From the NCBI GenBank assembly GCA_027922465.2, contig BQMF02000334.1:186001-250000 (forward strand): 64,000 nucleotides of DNA, read 5' to 3'. Of the stretch, positions 13,117 through 26,110 are shown piece after piece. Both the position numbers and the translations under genes were made by a program. The first letter of the stretch is position 1. Every line of letters starts with the position of its first letter. Under the pieces are notes generated by a model. That model ran no database searches. It saw only the letters and a program-made list of their open reading frames with translations, and was not told the origin of the DNA. Origin of the DNA: Turritopsis dohrnii (taxonomy: Eukaryota; Cnidaria; Hydrozoa; Anthoathecata; Oceaniidae).

Positions 13117-16100
13117 ACGATACGGGATTTTTGGAAACTTAGGTTAAAGTCATTTTTGTACTTTTAAGCACACAAACCTGGTTTTCGATTGACGTCAATT
13201 TAAAGAACTTTGAACCCAAATTGAAGAAAACTGTGCGATCTCGGAAATGATGTGCTATTTCCTCTTGGTTTTTTTTTATCGTGTTTTTACATTCTTCTTC
13301 AATTTATTTTTTCTTTCGCGCAAGATTTTAATTTCTTTTCCCGCGAGTATGATGCAAAAAACCTTTCAGGGGGTTAACATAAAAGTTATTCTCAAAGTTT
13401 ACTTTTATAAAGAAGATGTTTTTCAAAAAAAAAATAATTAACAAAATATTAAAATTCATTTTAATGTTTGACTTTTTAATTGGATTTCTGCGTAAGCAAG
13501 AAAGCCTTTACGATTGTCTTTGTTTTTCTTTTATATTGATTAGCAAAAACAACTCCTGAACCCCCGTCTCTGTTTTCATATTCTGATTTGACAGCCGATA
13601 GAAACATTCGAAAGTTTATTAAGATGGCGGATGAAGTTACTTGGATTGGAATTCTGTTTTTAATAATTCTATTTGACAATAACATTGGCCTTAAAGATTT
13701 TTTTAAGTGCAGAGTAATGTTTTTTTATTCTTTGATGTGATTAAAAGACAAATATGTGGTTTTTAAATTGTCCCCTCACTTTGCACAGTTTGACATTTTT
13801 TGATGTCATCAGCTGCTTGTCTATGTATGTTTTGAATTATAATTTTTTGAAACCGAAAATGAATTCAAACAGATAACTGCCTTTTATTAACTCGATTTTT
13901 GAAAACCTTGATGTTCAAAGGCAGAACAGATAGCTAACAAACGTAGAAAGTAATAAGATCGGATCTGTGCTTTACTGACACGAAAAACATATCTATTTTC
14001 AAGTGCCAAAGTTCATTGATTCAGTACCATAAAAGTAACTAAAAGTCCCAGTTTTATGTAGACCTATTTGATTAATATCCATTCCTTCATAAAATATCAA
14101 AGAAAACGCATTTTAAATGTATGTGATTGAAAACCTTCGAAAATTCAAAAGGCTGCGTTCGTTCATTAGAATGTATATTGAGTTTTTAGTGGGGACTCCC
14201 ATACTCTAAATCGTAGGCTAAAAACTGCCGTTTCGGCCGGAGTAGTAGTAGTAGTAGTAGGAGTAGTAGGAGTCCAAGGGTGTTTTAATACGGTATTCGC
14301 TTACGCTGCTACCGTAAAAAAGAAAACTTTCCGCCCAAACATTTTGTAATTTAAGGATTTTTATAAAATTGTTTTTGATTGATTTGGGGCCTGATGTGGC
14401 ATACGTTAAATATTTCGACAAAGCCAGCCTTTTAGGTATGGTTGTCATTCACAATATTTCAAATACAAATCGTGATCAAAGTGTCTGTATGCCGTGAAGA
14501 AACGTGCAGAAAATCCCTATTCAAATTTTAATATTTAAGTTTTACAATACAACGAATTGTTTAACGAGAAGTGTAGCCTTGGGGCATAGTGTAGTGGTGG
14601 CTACGCTAACTTGGAACATGCAAACCAAATAGATTATTTAAGCAGCTGAAAATCTGCATAAAACTTTTGTGTTCCTTTTTGTTATCTTTTAGGCCTTAGT
14701 CGCACTAAAGGGAAAATACCTTTTAAATAGTGTAAATAAGGCTTAACCAATAACATCAGAGGGTATTGCTACAAATAAAAGAAATGTATGAACCGCAAAC
14801 ATGGATATGTATTTTATAATCAAAATAACATTTGTTAAAGAAATTATGTAAGAGCCAAAACAAACGTCTTCGAGAAAAAAAATTAAAGCGAAAAATCCAT
14901 TAGAAATCGTTTCAAGGGTTTTAAGCTTTGATTCAAGATAAAAAATAGCCAAGATTTGGAGCTAAAACATCATATATACAAAAACAAAATGCATTGTTGG
15001 CACAATTTCAGATTTCAAGCTGTGCTTCAAAGTCCTTGTCGTTCCCTTCACTAAAACAACACAGAAGTAACATGAAAAATGCCTAAGCAATTTTAGTATA
15101 CGACCTTCCTAAATAACATAGTATAATATAATAATAAATTAGGAATAAGACCCCACCTTTAGTACCATGCTTTGAAACAGGAAAAGCAAAATCAGCTAAT
15201 AATTGTATACCAAAGGAGAAACAATGTGAGGTTCAATATTTGCAATTTTCAGATCGAGATTTAAGGGAAAACTTTTTAATTATCTAGTCTGATTGTTTAA
15301 CATTGCTGACTTTCAGAAATTGGGAATTACTATCTATTTTAATGTTGTTTACGTCATGCAGCCATGGTGCTGCTGGTAAATACTACATTTCTAGCCACCC
15401 GTCTTATATTGATGATTGATATTATAGTAGCTAATTTTCCAAACTAAAACAATGGCTCTTACTTGAATAAGACCAGTGCAAACCGTATCTTTGGAGGAAA
15501 TTAAACTACTCACTTCAAAGTCCGAGGGCAAAAGCTGTTGATGCTGATTTCGTCCAGGTTTTGTCCGAAATGCTCATCAATTTTTTAAAAAAATGATTGA
15601 ACTTACACGAAAAAAAACCCACAAAAAATGATGAGAAATGTGTTAATCGATAAGAAGTATGTTAATTGATGAAAGATATTTATTAATGAGAAACATATCA
15701 ATCTATAATATCATAATATTCAACATAGCTGACGTAGTTGAAGATGTTGAGTCTTCTTGTACAAAAAATATTGAATTAGAAATTGATTGAACATAAGTTT
15801 TGAATTTACATACCGTTAAAATATGTTTCTATTAATTTTCGTGATAAAGTGCCTTTCTTCGTAAACAAATGACGAAACGAAAACGGAATCAAATTACCTT
15901 CTTATACGCAAGAAGAAAATTATTTAATTATTTTGTTATTTACATTCTATGGCACATGTCATGTTTTATCGGAAAAAGGCTCCGCTCTGTAGGGTAGAAA
16001 TTGAGAAATAAATTCATTTTCTCTCAGATTCATTCTGTTGGAAAGATCAGACGAGTGTGAAGAAACTACATTTTACATTATACTGCGTTTCCACTAACAT

Positions 16101-17634
16101 CATTCCGTCATGGTAACTGAGTTTTTATTCCTGTTTGCTTTGGTACCGTATTATGTGGAAAGTTTGCGAGGGAGTTGCTCAGTAGATGCAGCGTTGACAT
16201 GAGAAGGAAATGTAAAAATGTATTTTTTTAAAGGAAGTAAATATGCGAGATGTGTAAACGATAAGCTGGAATATGTATAAAGGAAATTGGAGAGGTATCT
16301 AAACAACCTGGATGCAGCCATCACATGTGGTGGCATGAACTTTTTTTTCAAAGGTTGTCAATACTGGAGGCAAGATATTTCGTAGTATTTGGATCTGTAG
16401 CTTCCAAAGGAGAAAATTAAAAACTTACCCTCAGATTATAACCCTGTTGCTATCCTGAGTATTGCTGTCTAAATAATAAACCAATAATAATCACTCGATG
16501 TTTACAGTTATCTATTTGTCGTAACTTAAGTATTCAAAGACAGGTATTTCAGATGGACCTTATGATACCGACACGTTGGTAATTCCTTGCTGTACTGGCG
16601 ATTTGAGCCTACTGGCAACAGTGCTGCAATAGAAGATACATGTAAAGGATGGCCAAATCTGATTTGTAGTGACTTACTACCACATTGTGCATGTGTTGTC
16701 CCTACCAGCTACCCATCGCTGACAGCAGATATAAAACTAGTGATCAGAAACTCGTATTTACGGCTTCCAAGTCCGTCAGTGTATATGTAACCTCACTTTG
16801 ATGAAGATATGTTAACTAAATGAGATTGTTAGCTATGAGTTCATACCTAACAGATTTCTCCTCACCTAGGATACACGATTTTTCTAAATTGATTTAGAAT
16901 AATCTCGAATGCTTGGTTTAACATGAATTGTGACGAAAAGTAATTTGCATATTTCTAAACGAATCTCTATATATTAAGAAGGCTTCTGAACGTGTTTCTC
17001 TATGACTTAACGAGTATTAAATATTACACTACATCTCAAAATAAAAGCAAATGGTTTTAAAGTGAAACTTTCATAAGAATCGAAAGCCTTTGTCTAATTT
17101 AGGTTAAATTTGAAAAAAATGATTGCCAAATTCGAAACCAGTACTTTACTTGACTACATCATCATGTGTGTTCTCAACCAATTTTCGTGTAACTCACAGT
17201 AACATCATTGGGCTGCATAGTGAATTTTTCTGTACATCGAGAGCAATATCTTGTTGCATTATTTAAATATGAATGGTACTGGCACCATCACCCCGTTACA
17301 GCAGTTCACACTGGACCAGTCAATAATGTAGTTAATGCCATCCAGACAAAATTCCGTGGCATCTATTATAACTAATAAAGCTAATGATGAACATTCGAAG
17401 AACGAGCTACAGTCTGCAGCTTGATCCCAACAACAAACAAAGATTCCACACTACATCAGATAAATGAATATTATGAATCAATTTCAATAAGACAAAGTCA
17501 TAAAGATTATGTTTTGATTGCGCAAAACTATATTTCCTTTGCATTTGTAGAAATTTATTTATTTATGAGTTCAAGAGTTGTTCAGAAATAAATCCGCATA
17601 AATCCATTAGATGCTTTATTATATATTTCCCCGT
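13117..17634. other. long non-coding stretch
   Basis: AT-rich sequence without a recognisable gene. It contains an (AGT)n microsatellite at about 14239-14276 and many short frames without domain features (for example 14743-14952 and 16587-16790). A tRNA-like A-box word near 14580-14610 has no matching B box. Confidence 0.5.
14239..14276. repeat. (AGT)n microsatellite
   Basis: Interrupted run of AGT/AGG trinucleotides. It creates the Tyr/Ser-rich end of a spurious minus-strand frame. Confidence 0.85.
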
Positions 17635-17882
17635 AGGGCTTTATTTAACCGAGATCTCGGTAAAGCGGGCTGAAGAATTTCTGATGTGATGGCTTTCAAC
17701 CGGGCTGGCCCCCTTTGCCGGGATGACATTGCATACACGGCGCATGCGTAAAGTTGAAAAATATAACAAATATCACGTCATCAGTTCTTTAGCCCGGTTA
17801 AGCGGGCTGATACTTTTCCATGTGATCATAAAAATTTATCAGCCCGCCTAACCGAGCCAGCCCGGTTTACCGGGATAGCCCT
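17635..17882. repeat. MITE-like GC-hairpin element
   Basis: A GC-rich island in AT-rich DNA. It starts AGGGCT..CTCGGTAAAGCGGGCTG and ends in the rough inverse CAGCCCGGTTTACCGGGATAGCCCT. Several internal AGCCCG/CGGGCT hairpins are present. The inverted ends suggest a short non-autonomous DNA transposon, but I could not identify a target-site duplication. Confidence 0.4.
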
Positions 17883-18002
17883 CCTCATGTGATCACCCCC
17901 TAAGTGCCAATTTAATAACCTCTCACTTTTTAACTCCTCGGCAAAAAATTATATAACAAACCTTATCATTTGACCATAAACATTTTCATTTCATTATAAG
18001 TC

Positions 18003-18215
18003 CAAAAAAAGTTTTTTTGCGGTATTAAATTCAATTCCACCCTGATTAGTAAGGACAACATTTTTATCTGTGCATCAGGTGGATGGTAGTTATACTTGTT
18101 TCATCATACATTTTTCTCATTGTTTTCAATGTACACGCAATAACTGGCAAAAATTTTGCAACTTTGGGGAAATATAAAGTCGCATTTTTGCGAATCTTGT
18201 ATTGATATTCGTATT
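18003..18215 (-). repeat. dispersed repeat, inverted relative to 48718-48925
   Basis: The block reads from AAAAAAAGTTTTTTTGCGGTATTAA to TTGCGAATCTTGT. Its reverse complement matches 48718-48925, including ACAAGATTCGCAAAAATG, TTTCCCCAAAGTTGCAA, a shared CAGGGTGGAATTGAA word and the AATACC end. A third partial copy is near 28730-28785. This is an old interspersed family with no coding content. Confidence 0.6.
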
Positions 18216-18718
18216 AAGCTTCCAAATTACGTCTTTATGGTCAGGATAGGCAGAAATAACAATTTTCTCTTTAGGTGGAGAAACGGCTTAAATGCAATTA
18301 AAAACGGAAAATTTGAAACTTAAATTATCTAACTGGGCCACGTATAAAAGTGGCAATTGTCTTGTCCTTGAGCGATAGAAAATTAAAATGAGGAATCATG
18401 TGTTTGAAGTAAATCATATTTGTCAATAATCTTTCGCTCTATACAAAGTGGTGCAACCTCCTCAATGTTAGCCGCTTAAGGGCAGTGGCAAATCTCTTGT
18501 CGCAGGGATATGATTTAGAATAGTATAGTTCTTTTTTGTGTTTTTTTTGTGTTTTTTTTGTGTTTTTTTTTATTGAATTGATCATCACGTACACAAAAAC
18601 AAATACAAATACAAACATTAAGGGACCCTACTTCTGCAAGGCGCTCAAGGCGATATCGCCAGAAGTAGGATCCGAAAATAAATTAGATGAAAAAATAAAA
18701 ATAAAGAAAGTTATATAA

Positions 18719-18985
18719 TCAATGAAAGAGTGGACCACTAAACCTGTTCGTACCACAAATGAATGTAATAACATGACTAAGAATATCATGATTAGTATGA
18801 TCTGAAAGATTTGAGTCACCAAAAAGCAAAAGTTTGCAAAGAGATTCAGGGCTTCGTGGCACAAATGTCACGTTGAGGTTTTTGAGATTGTCAAAGAGCG
18901 AGAGTCTTTCGTTAGAAAAATAAGAGCATTGCAATAGGAAATGTTCAGTTTTTTGTATTTTATACCAGCTTCTCTTATAGCATTG
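18719..18985 (-). pseudogene. LINE (non-LTR retrotransposon) ORF2 C-terminal remnant
   Basis: The minus-strand frame contains KTEHFLLQCSYFSNERLSLF followed by LCKLLLFGDSNLSDHTN. This matches the Cys/His-containing tail (..EHFLLxC..ERxxLF..LLLYGD..) that I know from the C-terminus of ORF2 in many invertebrate LINEs. Nothing of the reverse transcriptase is left upstream. The fragment therefore looks like a 5'-truncated insertion, which is usual for LINEs. The 3' flank is A/T rich. Confidence 0.6.
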
Positions 18986-19021
18986 GAATTCAGCTAAATC
19001 GACAACATTTAGTTGTTGCAA

Positions 19022-21749
19022 TTATTGTTGTCTGGTTGTTGCTGAGGTTGTAAAGGAGTACTCTCAGTACTACTTGCTAACACAACGTGAATCACACTCT
19101 AAGAATACCAGTGCCTCCGTCACTAGCGCATGCATGTATGTATGTATAATGCAGAACAAATTATTGCCACATCCCAAGATCTCAAATTCTTGTCCTTGTT
19201 TCATTGGAACAATGACTTTGTTTCCTTTGAGACCTTTTTTTTAAGGTTTTGTCCGCCCGTGATACATTTCACGAAATCTTACTCAATCTCGTTGAGACTT
19301 ATTTTGATTACCTCTGCTGTCCCTTACTTCTCTTATTTCTGAAAACAGAGTAGCGGAGTACAGGCAGATCCTGAGGGTAGTCAAAATTTATGAAGGAGAG
19401 TTGAGCTATCTGGAATAGTAGCTACAGTTTAACGTGCTAACAACCTAATGTACACCTAACATAGAGAAGGAATATCATTACACCACACTCCTTCAGGCCT
19501 GAATCTTCCTGTACTTGCGAGGGCCTCTTATTGTCCGGTCAAGGTTCTTAAAAAAACCTTTAGCAAAATAAAAATTTTTTCCTGTGACGGGAAGTACGTT
19601 TACATTTTACGTTTCCCGTAAAACGCAAGATGCGGGGAAAAAATAATTCCAGAATGATGATACGGCTGTGGCGCCATCAAAATCTTTGAACGACGATACC
19701 TCTGCAGCGGTTGGTCGTGGCAAAAACGATTGTTTAATCAGTTTCCCGCTTGATGAGCTTTTTTTGAGCACATCATTGTCAAAATCAAAACCCGAAAAAA
19801 AACTTTTACGTGGGATACTAGTATAAGCATACATAAAAGTACAATGTGAGTTAATAAACATCACGTAGGTTTCATTATACTGAAATATGACATTCGAAGA
19901 ATTTTTAAAACGAAAACTTAGCAACACATTCAATGCATCCGAAGATTTTATATGAGAAAGCTCGTATCAGAATAACGTAATTTTATAAAAACACGGGTAA
20001 TTTTATGAGTACTTTTATCGGGGAATGTTGTGGGACATTATTGCATTGTTAGAAACGAAAAACATAAACTTATTTTTCGATATCATTAACCATTAATCGA
20101 CCGTACAAACTTTGTTAATCAAATTTTGCTTACCGTTGCAACATCACACTTAATATCTTTTTCCGATTCGGTTTATCGGGTTCATAACATGAGATGACAT
20201 AGATTTAAATACAGCATCTTAGTGTAAGAATTTATATTTTTTAGTTGGGCTCATTTTAAGGTTTTCAAAACAGAACGGCACCGCAAACTTCGATTCGAGT
20301 GGATATTTATCAATAAAGAGATTAAAACAACCCACAACTTGGTTCCAACGGAGAGTTCATTATAAAGAAAGAATGCAAAATGTTACTACTTGAAATAATC
20401 AAAACATCCTGGATGGAGGGTGGGAATCAATTTACATTTGTTTACATTAAGTTGTGTAAATAATGCGTTATTTTGTCACTTTCCAAACAGTTTGAGTTCT
20501 GTGAATAACAAACGAAGATTTGAAGAAACAAGCATCAAGTGCACGGTATATGATATTAGGATTTAATTCACTTCATTTTCACAGTTTCTTCCATTGTCTG
20601 TCGATCATATGTGGAATTTAAATTTTCACACTGTTGATAAAAATTGAGAATTTTAACTTTCGGTTTAAAAACATAGGTACCTATAGGTAAGCATTTCTAT
20701 TTGGCATTGCTGCTATTACAGATTACGCATATTCTAAAAGAACTTCGATGCATTTCATACATTTGCTCATGTTTATGACGGTAGCAATGAAAGCGAATAT
20801 CATATTAAAGCACCCTATAAGGGTCTGTTACAAAAATGCTTGTTTTTTATCGGACGGACAAATCGATATTTAGAGCTATATAAAAAACATGATTTCTACA
20901 AGGATGATAGTCTAAAAATATTGAAACAAACAGTTATCGTGTCGGATGGACAAAATGCTTATACTTTTGTAACAGACAAACAACTACTGCACCTTTTTTG
21001 TAATGTTAAATGTTAAACGTTAATAAGTTTGACTTGATTTGTTCTTACACATTTTCTTCTAAAACAAGTTTTGATGCTATCCACATACGCATCTATGAAC
21101 TGCTACAAAACATGGAATATGGAATAGATCAGACATCTTAAGGATAATGCTCAGTTGAGAAGGTGTTTTTGGATTCCGTATTTGATTAAGTTGAAGTACA
21201 TAGTGTAAAACCTTCCTATAGTAAATTTCATGGTAGGACCAAAATAATTTTGTCCTTTTGATGTCGTTCATTCAGTAGAGCACTAACAATGACATCATAT
21301 TGAAAAGCTTTTCAGTCTTCAAATTGTTTTGATTTTATTCCATTTTAACCAACATACCTTTGCGTGAAAAAAGCTAATACGTAGAAATTTTCGAGAAACA
21401 TAGGAAGTTATTAAGTTGACAAGGTTTCATGAAATCTTTCATTCAAAATTCACCACTTGTCATTGTAAAAATAGATGGATGATGAAGCCTCTCTGATAGC
21501 TGATTTTTCTCTGGGATGATGTTTTCAGTTACTTTCTCTTTTTGCACAGAAACTGTCAACTTTAGACCAATTCCACTGTGAGCGCCTATGTTCATGCTGA
21601 ATCACGTTACGCTTCTCTTTCTCGGGAAACTCCATCAATCCAGCTAAGCGGTTAATTTGTGATAATATGATAAAAGCGGACTTTTTTCTCTGTTTATTGT
21701 AAAAGTCTTCATAAATTCAAATTCCTTTTTAGGTAAGAAGCTGTGAAAT
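19022..21749. other. non-coding stretch upstream of the MS4A-like gene
   Basis: AT-rich. A minus-strand frame at 19607-19933 shows no family features I recognise. A short foldback element (20823-20977) is listed separately. The presumed promoter and 5'UTR of the MS4A-like gene lie at the right end. Confidence 0.45.
20823..20977. repeat. foldback/MITE-like palindrome
   Basis: The ends GTCTGTTACAAAA and TTTTGTAACAGAC are perfect inverse copies. A second inverted pair lies inside, around TCGGACGGACAAAT and TCGGATGGACAAAAT. The length of 155 bp fits a small non-autonomous element. No clear target-site duplication is visible. Confidence 0.4.
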
Positions 21750-23927
21750 ATGCAAGAAAGTTCAAATGTTGTTCATGCTGGAGGAGTACCTATGTTTACT
21801 CCAGGAACTACAGCAACGGTAACTCCATCCCACAGCAGGCTGAACGTAACAGCAGTGAAAGGCCTGAGTAAGTAAATGTAGAAAGTTGTCCAATCTCTGA
21901 ATAATGTCATTAAAAACAAAAACAATCCATTCATTTTTTTGCAATATTCCTTCAGTTGTTTGTTTTAGTTGCTCCTCGTTTTAGTTTTGTTATCTTCAGG
22001 TATATCACAGGCCATACTGGGTGGAATCTCTTTGCTGATTGGAATAATTCTAGTCCTTGCCTACAGCAATTATTGGTTTACAATGCTTTCTGGTGGGATT
22101 TGGGGAGGTTTCTGGATTCTTATAACTGGAGTATTAGGAATAGTTGCTGCTCAATCACCCAATAGTGGATGCCTGATTGGTACTACTCTTGCTTTTAATA
22201 TCATTGCAATACTTTTGACTGTTGCTGACGGGATCATATCTTCAATTATACTGATGTAAGATATAAAAGACACTATTTGCTTTTTTTTAATTTTCAAGTA
22301 CACATTAAATTCTCGATAACTCGAGATCTTCCCATGTACTGAATGTTTGGGAGTCTTCACAGAGTCTTAGCTCAGACAGATCAGTTGAACAGTTCAAATT
22401 ACTGCAAGATTAGCATGCTATTTGTTTTCAAGGGATTATGATTTTCAAGAAAAATAAGTTTCATTATTAAATGTCTTTGAAATTGCAACCTTCATGGAAT
22501 AGAGCTCTAAAAAGATGCATCAGAAATATTTAATTCACAGAGTAGAGATCGCTTCAGCAGGAATATCTTCTTCTAAATGAAAAACAAAACATCAAAAATC
22601 ATTAATTGACTTTAGGACAGCCGTGGTGAAGTAAAGTATTTAAAATACCCGTGTTTTCTCCTTCACCTCTTCCTCTTCCTCCTCCTCCTCCGGCAATCTA
22701 CAATGCTTTATTTTTGAGAAGAGATAAGTGACGTGTGTTACGTCCTGAAGTCTTCAAACCAAGCAGCTTCTTGTTAAGATCGTTAAAGTATGTAAAGGGT
22801 AGGTCAGGCTCCAAATTCAAACTATTGTACAGAAGATTAATGATAGATCGATAACTTCCATTATATACTGTTTACTAAAAATCAGTAAACATGTTAGAGG
22901 TTTCTTGCCAGTAAAATCTTCAATTTAGTCATTTTCTATCCAATAGATACGTGAAGAAGTGCAGTTTTGACAATTTCTACCAGTACTACACGGTGGGAAC
23001 AGCATACAGATGCACTCATTCTCGTTCCGGTATAACAGCTTTGACTGGCACGTTGATGGCAATAATGATTGTTGAAATCTTTCTGGCACTCATCACATCC
23101 ATCTACTGTTGCAGTGGTTGCTGTGGCTCCGCGACACAAGGTAATTGCAAAATAAAACCAATGGTTAATATTATTCTTTGCTGGTATATATCAGTTCAGT
23201 TTCTATAAGATTTTTACCAAACCCTTCTGGTATGGTCATTGATCTATTACCTGTTTAAAATAAAGTGTTACATAGGTATGGTAAAACGTTTTATAAAAAG
23301 GAAATGTTCTGGAATTTTAATTAAATGGACAAGTAATGAGGTTGAGGAAAACGTTTCTTGTACAGATCGCTATGAAAATTTTAGTTTTCTACGAGGTTGG
23401 CGGAAACACATACGGATATGTTGAAAATGTCATGGTTTATAATTTCCTTTAACGATTCCTGTAAAAAATATAACTTCTTGTATTCCGTAGTCACTACAGA
23501 TTAGATCACTTTTTGAATCAGAACTGTGGCCTGCTGCCATCTGTATCCAATTTCTAAAGATGTTGTGGCTTAACTTGCAACGGGCTTATCAGGAAGCATT
23601 TAAGAACACATTCTGAACAGTTCTGAAAACAATTTACAAAAACACTACAATTTCTTTATTACATCTGTTTGCATGATATCTTTAGGTGTTGTTATAAACC
23701 AGTACCCAAATCAAGTAATGGTTACGAGTGGCGTCAATGCTGGCGTGCAACAGCCAATGGTTTGCCATCCTGCACCGGCAAATTATTTTCAACAGCCACA
23801 CAGTGGCGTTTTTCCTGGAGCCTGTGCTTATTCTATGCAAGAAACGGACAAATCTGGCTTAATCACAAACGCAGCATTAATTTCTTCTGACCCGCCTCCA
23901 TACAAACCACAGGCAAATGCTCACTAG
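21750..23927 (+). CDS. MS4A/CD20-like four-TM membrane protein, 4 exons
   Basis: Exons I infer are 21750-21867 (ATG start), 22000-22255, 22947-23140 and 23686-23927, with GT..AG introns and a total of 810 nt (269 aa plus stop). Exon 1 gives a short polar N-terminus. Exon 2 encodes three hydrophobic segments, with ISQAILGGISLLIG, the signature GGIWGGFWILITG, and a third helix. Exon 3 encodes a Cys-bearing loop and TM4, ending in a juxtamembrane CCSGCC cluster that is a likely acylation site. Exon 4 encodes a Gln/Pro-rich cytosolic tail ending near DPPPYKP, which is a PPxY WW-domain ligand motif. TM spacing and the GGxWGG motif fit the MS4A (CD20-like) superfamily. The ligand and function cannot be read from sequence. 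Confidence 0.85.
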
Positions 23928-25378
23928 ATAATCCTTCAATGTGGCAAAGAAATCACCTTTTTTGCATTGGAAGAAATTACATGGATACATATAATTTGTT
24001 TAAACGCATTTGTCTTCTCTCTAGTTTAATGTTTTCTTCATTAGAGACAGAATGGTTGTACGCAAAGATTAAGCTAAAATTTTAATAGATAGAATGCCAA
24101 AGTTTCGTTTTCTTGCAATTCCCGTTTCCCAAACTGAAGAACTCAAAAGGATTTTGATTAAACCATTTGATATTTAGATAAATGGACATATTTTTCCGAC
24201 TTATTTCCAAAAATGAAACTGTTTTCATTAATTAGATAGGAAGAATAGAAAACTACCGAATTTTTACTCAATGTTTAATATCTCAAATTTAATTTCTCCT
24301 TTGTAGTTACCTTAGGCTCTGATGGGACGATATGACGGGATCGCACTATATGACATTTTCGTTATTATATCACACATTGGATAAGTTATAATAAAAAAAT
24401 GATTTTGCTTAAATGGGGGTCTCATTTGCATAGAAGTACGATATCACCTAGTGCTGCTATGTTTATTTCGTGGTGTGATATAAGGAGCGTCATTTCGTGA
24501 TAAACCAATAAACCGTATGTTGTTTTGCCAGAGTGATGATTGTTTCATGACATCCTAGGCCAGAATTCATTCTTAAGAACTTTTGTCCCTTATAAAGTTT
24601 ACCGATACCGTAGACAATACCATTGATGGTCTCATTTTACTAACAATTTGCGAAAATTAATAGCCGCGAAATACAATTTTTTTCTGACTTGAGAGAATTA
24701 ATATCCGTGAAAAGTAAGGTAAAAACAATATGACAATATTATAACTACTATAACAATAGTAGCTATAATCATATTCATTCTGCGACTATCAGGAATATCA
24801 AAATGTTCAAAATGTTCAAAACAAGATCACGCTTTTTATGGCGACGTCCTTTTTACTTTATTATTACACTGTCTCGTATTTCGGTAAACAGATTTTCCAG
24901 TAAATAGGCTAATCCTAAAACCTTTAAGAAATCAACGTAAAATAGTTTGAAAAAACAAATTATAGCCTGAACCTACAACGCACTAACCGAAACAAATTTT
25001 ACAAGGTTTTTTACCATGTTGTTTTGATGCTTTCATATTCAGATGAACTAAGCGCAAGAGGGTAGCCTTTGTGTAGGGGAGTTTAACCATAAAAGAAAAA
25101 TGTTCAGATTGGTAATATAGATCGAACTTACAAATTATGTTAATGCGCTTCTCCACAAGTTGCAACTACTCTCTAGCTCCGCCGCTACAGATCATCATCC
25201 ATCTTTTTGTATACCTATGTTCTAAACAGGTTCTGCTGAAATCATATATGTAATTCATCTCTGTCGTATCAAGTCCAACCTTTCTAGCAAAAGCGTTAAA
25301 TTCTTGATTGTGCGGTAATCCGTTCGCGCTGTCGTGTTGAAAGCCAGCAGATCCGTATGTATATTTATGTATTTTTCC
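23928..25378. other. non-coding, 3' side of the MS4A-like gene
   Basis: Contains the 3'UTR of the MS4A-like gene, an AATAAA near 24391 and AT-rich sequence. I found no exon of the GABA-B-like gene here. Confidence 0.45.
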
Positions 25379-25872
25379 TTAAGCTTTTTTCACATGCACG
25401 TAATTTTTTTCGTAACAACTCACGAACCTTTTTTCGTAAGTTCTTACGAAGAAAAAATGCATTGACGGAGATTTTCATTCACATGCACTAAAATTTGCTG
25501 CAATTAAAAATACAATGTACATTTGGAACGTTTGGAAATAGATCTTTAGCAAAAAATGATGTAATTTCGAACAAAAGACGTCATCTCGAACGCTCGATCT
25601 AATTTTTCGAACGTTTTTTTCTTCTTGAGGCTTACGGAGGCTTACGACGAATTTCTTAAAAACAAAATTTTTTGTTTTTAAGCTTATTTCACATGCACGT
25701 AATTTTTTTACGTAACGTCTTACGTTACGTTTACGTTGAAAACTACGTAATAGGCTTACGTAAAAACTACGTAAAGCAGGTTGAGAGATGCGACGGTCAC
25801 ATGTACGAAAGTTTCATTCATATACGTAAACAATAAGCAGCAAGAGAATTTTTTTTGAAATCATTTTCAAAG

Positions 25873-26022
25873 ATGGCAGCACTAAACAAACATCACATGC
25901 TTGCAGTAGCAATCATAATTTTGAGAAGGCGTCGTCGACGTCGACAAAAAGAAAAAGAAAGGGGTAGAAGGTTTTGGATAAGACCGACAAACCAGGACAG
26001 GAACCGGAGTGGTATCCTTTGA
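25873..26022 (+). pseudogene. Harbinger transposase, N-terminal remnant (49 aa)
   Basis: Begins with ATG and MAALNKHHML, then a run of seven arginines, a basic stretch and RRFWIRPTNQDRNR. The basic block followed by W-[IV]-R-P is the usual N-terminus of PIF/Harbinger transposases. The catalytic DDE core is missing; the frame ends at TGA immediately at the deletion junction, where ATCCTTT is repeated a few bases apart. Confidence 0.65.
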
Positions 26023-26110
26023 TATCCTTTCTATGGAAGTCTGGATGACTTTTGTCATAGAGAACGTCAAATTGTTCAACAGCTATCGAAAGCTCTTCGT
26101 CAGCCACCAT
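25913..26110 (-). pseudogene. Harbinger accessory MADF/Myb-like protein, N-terminal remnant
   Basis: Starts at the ATG whose complement is 26108-26110. It reads MVADEELSIAVEQFDVLYDK then SHPDFHRKDIK, the beginning of an MADF/SANT-type DNA-binding domain. This is the usual second protein of Harbinger transposons. Homology stops near 26030, at the deletion junction; beyond that the frame runs through reversed transposase sequence and is not meaningful. Confidence 0.6.

Noticed and set aside
14580..14615. tRNA gene or tRNA-derived SINE head (GGGGCATAGTGTAGTGG)
   Set aside because: Only an A-box-like word is present; no B box, no cloverleaf and no tail were found.
19607..19933. Minus-strand frame of 108 codons as a gene
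   Set aside because: No recognisable domain, no splice context and no supporting neighbour. It could not be separated from chance.
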